From contig SCUJ01000006.1 in assembly GCA_004297165.1 (NCBI GenBank), positions 806,001 through 870,000 of the forward strand: a stretch of DNA of 64,000 nt, written 5' to 3'. The stretch comes from Gammaproteobacteria bacterium. Its GTDB lineage: Bacteria; Pseudomonadota; Gammaproteobacteria; Eutrophobiales; Eutrophobiaceae. Under the pieces are notes generated by a model. It saw only the letters and a list, made by a program, of their open reading frames with translations. It was not told the origin of the DNA and did not search any database. Numbering within the stretch: position 1 is the stretch's first letter; each line of letters begins with the position of its first letter. Below are positions 57,630-64,000 of the stretch, piece by piece. The translations under genes and the position numbers were made by a program.

Positions 57630-57914
57630 ATGTACAAATCAAATAAAACAGACGAGACAATTTCCTTTCCGCCTTTGACGTCCTGGAATCCGACGCGGAA
57701 GATTGCCACCATCGCCGCGCAACTTCACGGCGGGCGTATCTTGTGCAGGATTTCGCAGACGGATCTGAACAAAAAATTTCATTGCGCCTCGGTTGACCCC
57801 ATGACCGTGATTAAACAAAACCGCAATACGATCGAAGTGGCCGCGAAAAGAAAGATCGAGGAACAAGCCTTCGAAGAGGATGGCTCGATCAACATTCTTT
57901 ACAAGGACCTTTGA
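57630..57914 (+). CDS. DUF1488-like small protein
   Basis: A 94 aa protein matching the DUF1488 pattern: FPPLTSWNPTRKIATIAAQLHGGRILCRISQTDLNKKF, a gap, then VIKQNRNTIEVAAKRKIEEQAFEEDGSINIL. The family is widespread in proteobacteria without a known function. The start Met of MYKSNKTDET at 57630 is preferred over an in-frame ATG at 57606. It stands alone between a permease and the DEAD-box gene. Confidence 0.72.
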   Translation: MYKSNKTDETISFPPLTSWNPTRKIATIAAQLHGGRILCRISQTDLNKKFHCASVDPMTVIKQNRNTIEVAAKRKIEEQAFEEDGSINILYKDL

Positions 57915-58159
57915 CGCAGTAAAGTATCCCTGTATTAATTCCCGATATCTGTTACAGTGCGCGCACTGGAGATGCTCTACTGCGTTTTCAGCGCGTCATC
58001 TTTAGTTGTCCGCTTGCCCCGCCGCCCAGCCTGCCACCATCGGTCAGCCTGCGTAGTGTCCTGCAATCCCTCCGTTCCGGAGCCAATTACTGCATGCCGC
58101 CTGTGCCATTGGCACAAGACATTGGCAATCCTATTTATCCTATTTAAGGAATGAACATA
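57915..58159 (+). other. Long leader upstream of DEAD-box helicase gene
   Basis: These 245 bases lack a convincing gene. They contain short hairpins (CTCCG...CGGAG; GTGCCA...TGGCAC) and end in AAGGA near the start. RNA-helicase genes often have long structured or cold-responsive leaders; nothing more specific is recognised here. Confidence 0.4.
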
Positions 58160-59287
58160 ATGACTTTTACTACGCTCGGATTATCCGAACCGTTGCTGCG
58201 CGCCGTTGCGGCAACCGGATACACCCAACCCACCCCGATCCAGTCCAAGGCGATACCCGCGGTACTTGCGGGCGCGGACATCATGGCCGCCGCCCAGACC
58301 GGGACCGGCAAGACGGCGGGTTTCACCCTGCCCATGCTGCAACGGCTCGCAGCCCTGCCCCAGCAGAAGCAACCGGCGGTCCGCGCCCTGTTGCTGACCC
58401 CGACCAGGGAACTGGCCGCGCAGGTGCATGCGAGCATCCGCACCTACGGAAAATTTCTGACCCTGCGGTCCACCGTTGTATTCGGCGGCGTCAACATCAA
58501 TCCGCAGATCAAGGAACTCCGTGCCGGCGTCGATATCCTGGTCGCGACACCGGGGCGTCTGCTCGATCTGGTGCAACAAAGGGCGGTACGCCTCGACAGC
58601 GTGAACATCCTCGTGCTGGATGAAGCGGATCGCATGCTGGACATGGGCTTCATACACGACCTCAAGCGGATCATGAGCCTGCTGCCGCGGCAAAGACAGA
58701 CCCTGATGTTCTCCGCGACCTTCTCCCCGGAGATCCGGGCGCTGGCGAGGAACGTCACCAACAATCCGCAGGAGATCGACGTGGCGCCGCGCAACTCCAC
58801 GCTCGATACCATCAGCCAGATGATCTTTCCGGTGGCGAAGGATGGCAAGGCCTCGCTGTTGTCCCATCTGATCCGCACCCGCAACTGGTATCAGGCCCTG
58901 GTGTTCAGCCGCACCAAACACGGCGCCGATAAGCTGGTCAAGCGTCTGGAACGCGACAACATCCAGGCGGCGGCGATCCACAGCAACAAGAGCCAGTCAC
59001 AACGCACCCGCACCCTGGAAAATTTCAAGAAGAACCGGATCCAGATCCTCGTGGCGACCGATATCGCGGCGCGCGGTCTCGATATCCATCAACTCTCTCA
59101 CGTGATCAACTTCGACCTGCCGCATGTGCCGGAGGATTACATCCACCGCATCGGCCGGACCGGACGGGCCGGGGCCAGCGGTCAGGCGATCTCGCTTGTC
59201 AGTCCCGACGAAAACAAACAATTGCAGAGCATCGAGCGGCTGATAAAGCGCCGGATCGAACGCGAAGCCATTCCGGAATTCGCGTAA
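58160..59287 (+). CDS. DEAD-box RNA helicase (RhlE-like)
   Basis: A 375 aa ATP-dependent RNA helicase. Motifs in order: Q motif [11 protein letters not shown]...[17 protein letters not shown] (I), PTRELAAQ (Ia), TPGRLLD (Ib), [11 protein letters not shown] (II), SATFS (III), [13 protein letters not shown] (IV), [11 protein letters not shown] (V) and [10 protein letters not shown] (VI). The RecA core is complete but the basic C-terminal extension of RhlE/CsdA proteins is missing, making a minimal helicase. ATG 58160 is eight bases behind AAGGA; ATG 58151 abuts it. Confidence 0.93.
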   Translation: MTFTTLGLSEPLLRAVAATGYTQPTPIQSKAIPAVLAGADIMAAAQTGTGKTAGFTLPMLQRLAALPQQKQPAVRALLLTPTRELAAQVHASIRTYGKFLTLRSTVVFGGVNINPQIKELRAGVDILVATPGRLLDLVQQRAVRLDSVNILVLDEADRMLDMGFIHDLKRIMSLLPRQRQTLMFSATFSPEIRALARNVTNNPQEIDVAPRNSTLDTISQMIFPVAKDGKASLLSHLIRTRNWYQALVFSRTKHGADKLVKRLERDNIQAAAIHSNKSQSQRTRTLENFKKNRIQILVATDIAARGLDIHQLSHVINFDLPHVPEDYIHRIGRTGRAGASGQAISLVSPDENKQLQSIERLIKRRIEREAIPEFA

Positions 59288-59400
59288 AACCATTCCGGGA
59301 AAATATGGAAATAAGTAGGACCTTCAGGAGAGGGACTGTTTTTTCCAGGCACCGTCGCTATATTAACTTTACCAATCACACTTTATAGCGAGGTATACAA

Positions 59401-59688
59401 ATGAAAACTTCAGTTAAAGTTCTGGCCATGAGCCTCGGCCTTGGCGTCGCCTGCAGCACCTTTGCCGATGGTCTTGCCACCTGCGATTCCGGCCCCGAAT
59501 CCGGCTGGAAGTCGACGGAAGAACTTACGGCGCAATTGGAAGCGAAGGGTTGGAAGGTCCGCCGGATCAAGGTCGATGGCGGTTGTTACGAAACCTACGC
59601 CCTCGATGACAAGGGTGAGCGCGTCGAAGTTTATTTCGATCCGCGCAACCTTGAACAGGTGCCCACCAAACCGAGGGGCGAGCGTTAG
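59401..59688 (+). CDS. Exported PepSY-domain protein
   Basis: A 95 aa protein with a signal peptide (MKTSVKVLAMSLGLGVACSTFA) and a short PepSY domain (STEELTAQLEAKGWKVRRIKVDGGCYETYALDDKGERVEVYFDPRNLEQV). It is followed two bases later by a cytochrome b561 gene, a pairing seen frequently, in which the PepSY protein is thought to be a periplasmic partner. The two cysteines (one in TCDSGPES, one in GGCYE) could form a disulfide. Confidence 0.87.
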   Translation: MKTSVKVLAMSLGLGVACSTFADGLATCDSGPESGWKSTEELTAQLEAKGWKVRRIKVDGGCYETYALDDKGERVEVYFDPRNLEQVPTKPRGER

Positions 59689-59690
59689 GC

Positions 59691-60248
59691 ATGTCTGCAC
59701 GGATGGAGAAGTCTCCAGCCGTGAAGGTATGGGATCTGCTGGTCCGGGTATTGCACTGGTCGCTGGTGACCAGTGTGGTCCTGGCCTGGTTGACCCGGCA
59801 CGGCCAGGGCGATTTGCATATCAATATCGGCTACTTCGCCCTGGCTGTCGTCCTGCTGCGCTCCTGCTGGGGCTTCGTCGGATCGCGCTACGCCCGCTTC
59901 AGTCATTTTGTCCGTAAACCCGCCTACACGCTGGACTATGCGCGCACGGTGTTCGCCGGCACGGCGCGGCGTTATCTCGGGCACAATCCTCTGGCGGGCT
60001 GGATGTCGATCGCCTTATTGATCATGGTCTTCCTGGTCTGCGTCTCCGGCTGGCTCTATACCACCGACGCCTTCTGGGGCGTGGAGTGGGTCGAGGAGTT
60101 GCACGAAGGGTTGGTAAACATCCTGTTGGGTCTCGTGGCCCTGCATATCATCGGCGCCATCAGCACCTCGCGGCATACCAAAGAGAATCTGGTCGCGGCT
60201 ATGGTCCACGGGAAAAAACGTCCGCCAGGCGGGGATGATATCGATTAG
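59691..60248 (+). CDS. Cytochrome b561 (Ni-Fe hydrogenase b-type family)
   Basis: A 185 aa four-helix membrane cytochrome b. VKVWDLLVRVLHWSLVTSVVLAW begins the first helix with a conserved His; further heme-ligand-type histidines are in LHINIGYFAL, EELHEGLVNIL and VALHIIGAISTSR. It transfers electrons across the inner membrane, probably to or from a soluble periplasmic partner such as the PepSY protein just upstream. Start ATG 59691; ATG 59703 is an alternative. Confidence 0.9.
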   Translation: MSARMEKSPAVKVWDLLVRVLHWSLVTSVVLAWLTRHGQGDLHINIGYFALAVVLLRSCWGFVGSRYARFSHFVRKPAYTLDYARTVFAGTARRYLGHNPLAGWMSIALLIMVFLVCVSGWLYTTDAFWGVEWVEELHEGLVNILLGLVALHIIGAISTSRHTKENLVAAMVHGKKRPPGGDDID

Positions 60249-60333
60249 AATTATGTGGACGGCGCTTCCCTGCGCCTATCAGTGGCCTCTGTACGGGAGG
60301 TTCCACTAATAACAACTCAATAAGGAGCCGCAT

Positions 60334-61554
60334 ATGGACGTCTTCGATATTGATGCCTATTCCCCAGCCCAGATGGCGGCGCGCGTGGAAAAGGCCGGGA
60401 TCACCAAGGGCAACCTGGATCCGCTCTCCACACTGGTTCTCGCCATGCTCGCCGGGGCCTTCATCGCCTTCGGCGCCGCGCTGTATACCTTCGTACTGCA
60501 CGATACGACACTGACCCTCGGCCTGAGCCGTTTGCTGGGCGGATTAGTGTTCTGTCTCGGCCTCATCCTGGTCATCGTCGCCGGGGCCGAATTGTTCACC
60601 GGCAACAACCTGATCGTCATGGCCTATGTCAGCCGCAAGGTGACCGGCAGACAACTGCTGAAGAACTGGGCGATCGTCCTGATTGGCAACCTGCTGGGCG
60701 CCTTGATCATCGTGCTGTTCATCTATCTCAGCAACCATCTGAAGACCGCGGGCGGCGCACTGAGCCTGTTTGCGCTCAAGATCGCCGTGAACAAGGTCAA
60801 TCTCACCTTCATGGAAGCGCTGATGCGGGGCATTCTCTGCAATCTACTGGTCTGTCTCGCGGTCTGGCTCTGTTTCAGCGGACGCTCGGTAACGGACAAG
60901 ATCCTCGCGATCCTGTTCCCGATCACCGCCTTCGTCGCCATGGGCTTCGAACACTGCGTGGCGAACATGTATTTCATCCCCGTCGGCCTCGTCATCGCGA
61001 ACGACAACGCCCTGCTGGAGAGCGCCATGAAACTCGCCACTCAGCCATTGGCCACGGACAGTCTCACCATCGGCGCCTTCCTGTGGAACAACCTCGTCCC
61101 GGTGACCCTCGGCAACATGATCGGCGGGGTGTTTTTCGTCGGCGCGGTATATTGGTTCGTCTATCTGCGCCGGAGCGCTGCGGAGCCGCTGCGCAACATC
61201 ATGACCAAGGGCCCGCCCGCGGTCACGCCGGAAACCCCCATTGCCGAGGCCGTGCGGGTCATGCAGGCGCACAACAGCAGCTCCGTGCTGGTAGGTAAGC
61301 TGGGCGAATCGCTCGGCATCGTCGGGGAAGCGGATATCGTCAAGAAGGCCGTGGCGCAGGGGATGAACCCGGATACCACGCCGGTTAGCGCCATCATGAG
61401 CGCGCCGCTCATCAGCGTGGACATCAGGACCACGATCTACGGCGTATATCGCCTGCTGGCGGAGCGGCGGATCCGCCATGTCGTCATCACCGAGGCAGGC
61501 AAACAGGTCGGTTTCATCTCGGTCAAGGACCTGCTGCGCCGGCCGTTGATCTAA
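60334..61554 (+). CDS. Formate/nitrite channel fused to two CBS domains
   Basis: A 406 aa protein. Residues ~1-275 form a FocA/NirC-like channel with six helices and the conserved signature MGFEHCVANMYFIPVGL, including the central pore His, and LGRL-like FCLGLILVIVAGAELFTGNN. Residues ~285-405 contain two CBS motifs (IMTKGPPAVTPETPIAEAVRVMQAHNSSSVLV and IMSAPLISVDIRTTIYGVYRLLAERRIRHVVI). CBS pairs usually bind adenine nucleotides, so channel gating by energy state is inferred. RBS AAGGAG is six bases ahead. Most FNT proteins lack such a domain. Confidence 0.9.
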   Translation: MDVFDIDAYSPAQMAARVEKAGITKGNLDPLSTLVLAMLAGAFIAFGAALYTFVLHDTTLTLGLSRLLGGLVFCLGLILVIVAGAELFTGNNLIVMAYVSRKVTGRQLLKNWAIVLIGNLLGALIIVLFIYLSNHLKTAGGALSLFALKIAVNKVNLTFMEALMRGILCNLLVCLAVWLCFSGRSVTDKILAILFPITAFVAMGFEHCVANMYFIPVGLVIANDNALLESAMKLATQPLATDSLTIGAFLWNNLVPVTLGNMIGGVFFVGAVYWFVYLRRSAAEPLRNIMTKGPPAVTPETPIAEAVRVMQAHNSSSVLVGKLGESLGIVGEADIVKKAVAQGMNPDTTPVSAIMSAPLISVDIRTTIYGVYRLLAERRIRHVVITEAGKQVGFISVKDLLRRPLI

Positions 61555-61632
61555 TCCCGAATATACCCGCTCACGATCCCATCAAAACTTTGTTATGCTT
61601 GTGTCATTAGATTATTTGTAGAGGAACCTGCC

Positions 61633-62112
61633 ATGGGATTCGCGCCATCCACGATGCAATTGACCAGCACTGCCTTTGAACACCATAAAGCAATCCCGGA
61701 CCGCCACACCGGCGTCGCGGAAAACCTCTCCCCCGCGCTGGCCTGGACGGATGCCCCGAAAGGCGCCCGATCCTTCGCCGTGATCTGTCATGACCCGGAC
61801 GCGCCCCTGGTAACCGCCAAAGGCGCCTATGGTTTCGTCCACTGGGTCCTCTACAACATACCCGCCTCCGTGAACGGTCTCGCGGAAGGGACCCAAGAGT
61901 TTACCGCGGGCGTGAACGATACGGGGAAATCCGGATACACGGGCCCATTGCCCCCACCCGGACACGGCAAGCATCATTATTATTTCTGGGTGCTGGCGCT
62001 CGGCAAGGAGACCAGCCTGCCGCCAGGATTGAGTCTGTGGGACTTGCTCAAGGCCATCGAGCCGGACCTGCTCGGCATGAATCGTGTGATCGGGACTTAC
62101 AAGCGCGCCTAG
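61633..62112 (+). CDS. YbhB/YbcL (PEBP) family protein
   Basis: A 159 aa phosphatidylethanolamine-binding-protein fold. LTSTAFEHHKAIPDRHTGVAENLSPALAWTDAPKGARSFAVICHDPDAP is the anion-pocket region, followed by GFVHWVLYNIPA and GYTGPLPPPGHGKHHYYFWVLAL, matching bacterial Raf-kinase-inhibitor-like proteins. No signal peptide, so cytoplasmic. Function of the bacterial family is not well defined. A GAGGAA ribosome site lies five bases before the ATG. Confidence 0.93.
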   Translation: MGFAPSTMQLTSTAFEHHKAIPDRHTGVAENLSPALAWTDAPKGARSFAVICHDPDAPLVTAKGAYGFVHWVLYNIPASVNGLAEGTQEFTAGVNDTGKSGYTGPLPPPGHGKHHYYFWVLALGKETSLPPGLSLWDLLKAIEPDLLGMNRVIGTYKRA

Positions 62113-62166
62113 TCCCGGCGGAAAGTTCTGTAGAGTGTGATGTAACCAATCGGGAGAACCATCGCC

Positions 62167-62295
62167 ATGTCAAAAGAACGCAACACCCGCAAGGAAACGT
62201 TTAAGAAGGCCACCTTGTCTCTCAAAGAGAAACGGGCGGCTAAAAAGGCCAAGAAGTCGAACAAGCCAACGTCACTCGCATTCGAAAAGAAATAA
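62167..62295 (+). CDS. Small very basic 42 aa protein
   Basis: The 42 aa frame (MSKERNTRKETFKKATLSLK..., ending TSLAFEKK) is rich in Lys/Arg with helix-forming Lys/Ala runs in its centre. GGGAG lies ten bases upstream of the ATG. I have no family name, but similar tiny RNA-binding-like proteins are frequent in proteobacteria. It is followed by the convergent YecA-like gene five bases on. Confidence 0.65.
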   Translation: MSKERNTRKETFKKATLSLKEKRAAKKAKKSNKPTSLAFEKK

Positions 62296-62299
62296 CCGG

Positions 62300-63001
62300 T
62301 TAGTGCAGGCAGCACTTTTTGTATTTCTTGCCGCTGCCGCACGGACAAGGGTCATTACGTCCAGCCTGCGGGACGTCGTAGGTGCGCGGCGCCGCCTTCG
62401 GCATGGGGTTCTCGCGCCGCGTCAACCACCAGGCGTGGATCTTGCGGACGCTCGGTTTGATGCAGAGTTGCAGTTTTTCTATCTCCTCATCCGGGAGGTC
62501 ATCGAGTTCATCCCAGTAGGCCTCATCCACGAAGCGCGCGATGGGTTCAAGAAGTGTTTCCATTTCCTCGCCGCCGACGTCCCATGCGGTCCCGGCCAGG
62601 GATACCCCGCTCATGAAGCCATAACACCATTCATCGACAATCATGTAAAGTTTGCCCTTGACCACCCGCTCCATAAACAGGGGCTCATAATAGTCGGGCG
62701 CTTCCATCAGCATCCCGGCGATCGTGTTCATGTGCCGCAACATGAGATTGAGGATCTGCCGGAATTCCTCTTCATTCTTCCACTCCGGCTCGAATTCGCC
62801 CCACACCACCGGTAGCCACTGCGATGGCGGGATCAGGACCGGTCCGCACAGGATGGCGGTAAAAAAACCGTCCAGTTCGGAGACATCAAGGATCCCCTCA
62901 TCGCTTTCCGGCCCGGCGATGCCTTCAGGCACCCGGTCGAGGAGAAAGTTATCCAGCAGATCGAGCTCGGTATCGCTCAGAGGTTGGTTAAGGTCATGCA
63001 T
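62300..63001 (-). CDS. YecA/UPF0149-family protein with SEC-C zinc motif
   Basis: A 233 aa protein of the UPF0149 (YecA) family: [16 protein letters not shown], MHxG-less [26 protein letters not shown], then [10 protein letters not shown] and the C-terminal SEC-C zinc-binding motif [16 protein letters not shown], similar to the SecA tail. A plausible role is contact with SecB or ribosomes. The start is taken at MHDLNQP (63001); an extended frame to 63133 has an atypical leader. Confidence 0.9.
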   Translation of the reverse strand: MHDLNQPLSDTELDLLDNFLLDRVPEGIAGPESDEGILDVSELDGFFTAILCGPVLIPPSQWLPVVWGEFEPEWKNEEEFRQILNLMLRHMNTIAGMLMEAPDYYEPLFMERVVKGKLYMIVDEWCYGFMSGVSLAGTAWDVGGEEMETLLEPIARFVDEAYWDELDDLPDEEIEKLQLCIKPSVRKIHAWWLTRRENPMPKAAPRTYDVPQAGRNDPCPCGSGKKYKKCCLH

Positions 63002-63285
63002 AACATCGTTGTATAAAACATTCCGGGAGCAGGTTATCCCGGTCGGGACAGGATGCGCGGATTTTATAGCAGATCGTCCGGCCCCTCCACTCCTAAAACA
63101 GTTCGGGCCCGCAGGAGAAGCAGCTGGAAGCAAGTATACCGGCGATTATGTAAACAGCGGGGGTTTCCATGGTTGATGCCGGCTTTATTATGGCGCGATA
63201 ACAGGCGACAGGTATATCATGCGCCGGACAATTTCATAACAGCGTAAGCACACATACTTTTCCAAGAACACGGGAGGAACTCACG

Positions 63286-64000
63286 ATGACTCGCATCCAG
63301 GTTTGGGGACTTGGCGCCCTGTTATCATTATTACTGGCGGGTTGCGACCGCGCCGAGACGCCGGCCCCAGCCGCGCCCGAGACCGCAACTCCGGCCCAGG
63401 CCGTCGCGCCAACAGCCCCTGCCGCCGCCAATGTGACCGCGGAGCGTCTGCTCAATGCCGGCGCCGAACCGGGTCAATGGATGACTTATGGCGGCGCCTA
63501 TGAAGAACAACGCTATAGCCGGCTCACGCAGATAAACAAAGAGAACGTCAAGAGTCTCGGTCTCGTCTGGTTTGCCGATTACGACACCAATCTCCAGCAG
63601 ACCGGTTCACCGCTCTATGTCGACGGCGTGATCTATGTCTCCACCGCCTGGAGCAAGGTATATGCCTTCGACGCCAAGACGGGCAAGGAGCTCTGGAAAT
63701 TCAATCCCAAGGTTCCGGGCGAATGGGCGGTCAAGGTCTGCTGCGGTCTCGTCAACCGCGGGATCGCCGCCTGGAATGGCAAGATTTATGTCGGCACTCT
63801 GGATGCGCGCCTCATCGCCATAGACGCCAAGACCGGCAAGGAAGCCTGGTCCACGCACACCTTCGATGAAACCAAAAAAACCGACGCCTTGTACCGTTAC
63901 TCGATCACCATGGCCCCGCGCGTGGTCAAAGGCAAGGTCATCATCGGCAACTCCGGCGGCGAGTTCGGCGTGCGCGGCTACGTCAGCGCCTACGATGCCG
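63286..64000 (+). CDS. PQQ-dependent alcohol dehydrogenase, 3'-partial
   Basis: The first 238 codons of a quinoprotein dehydrogenase, cut by the window end. The signal is of lipoprotein type (LLLAGC, then a Pro/Ala-rich linker), which is unusual since most PQQ-ADHs are soluble periplasmic proteins. The propeller opens with WMTYGGAYEEQRYSRLTQINKENVKSLGLVW, the first Trp-docking motif AKTGKELWKF, and KVCCGLVNRG with the adjacent Cys-Cys that forms the vicinal disulfide near PQQ. It is oxidising an alcohol or aldehyde in the periplasm. A terminal cytochrome domain cannot be checked. Confidence 0.92.
   Translation, partial: MTRIQVWGLGALLSLLLAGCDRAETPAPAAPETATPAQAVAPTAPAAANVTAERLLNAGAEPGQWMTYGGAYEEQRYSRLTQINKENVKSLGLVWFADYDTNLQQTGSPLYVDGVIYVSTAWSKVYAFDAKTGKELWKFNPKVPGEWAVKVCCGLVNRGIAAWNGKIYVGTLDARLIAIDAKTGKEAWSTHTFDETKKTDALYRYSITMAPRVVKGKVIIGNSGGEFGVRGYVSAYDA

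Noticed and set aside
57957-58154. 65-codon open frame in the helicase leader
   Set aside because: It overlaps the helicase ribosome site and has an implausible Cys/Arg-rich translation.

Overview
The window reads as chromosomal DNA of a GC-rich gammaproteobacterium, probably uncultured. Support comes from gammaproteobacterial markers and gene orders: mlaA, ubiG followed by a HAD phosphatase, a ygfX/sdhE/ygfZ cluster, dsbB, ffh-ypjD-corB, rnd, RND efflux, a YecA/SEC-C protein and a PQQ-alcohol dehydrogenase. No rRNA, tRNA, CRISPR array or transposase gene was recognised.

Layout. 1-20 kb is mainly housekeeping: a partial SUMF1-fold protein, mlaA, ubiG, a HAD phosphatase, ygfX, a fused SdhE-YgfZ protein, dsbB, ffh, a CcsA-like membrane protein, corB, yceI, a Bcr/CflA exporter, an acyl-CoA ligase, PPK2, RNase D and an RND pump with its adaptor. 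20.3-29.6 kb is a tightly packed acyl-CoA catabolic operon: SDR, acyl-CoA dehydrogenase, nitroreductase, unknown 175 aa protein, orphan carboxyltransferase, two-subunit B12 mutase, amidohydrolase and FCD-type GntR regulator. Its substrate is not evident. 29.6-34.7 kb is a minus-strand run: diguanylate cyclase, small coiled-coil protein, YqiA-like esterase, a trypsin-fold/PDZ protein that has lost its catalytic residues, a DUF364-type protein and a medium-chain reductase.

34.8-50.8 kb is an accessory/defence region: hicBA, a 12.2 kb block bracketed by two copies of the same palindromic element, and vapBC. The block holds an unrecognised divergent module (membrane patatin-like lipase facing a small protein and a 498 aa protein with a peptidoglycan-binding-like domain) and a rearranged type I restriction locus (hsdR-hsdS-rhuM remnant-yhcG-hsdM). 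A receiver/coiled-coil protein and an MFS exporter separate the block from vapBC.

50.8-64 kb is metabolic and membrane functions: two medium-chain dehydrogenases, a cupin, an NAD-binding oxidoreductase, an exported peroxiredoxin read here as a selenoprotein (in-frame TGA at the peroxidatic Cys position with a hairpin behind it), a KorA/TrfB-like regulator, an APC permease, a DEAD-box helicase, a PepSY protein with a cytochrome b561, a formate/nitrite-type channel fused to CBS domains, a PEBP-family protein, and the start of the PQQ dehydrogenase.

Strongest leads: the predicted Sec-peroxiredoxin (54559-55101), the patatin module in its repeat-bracketed island, the SdhE-YgfZ fusion, the mutase/carboxyltransferase operon with an altered carboxyltransferase loop, and the FNT-CBS fusion.
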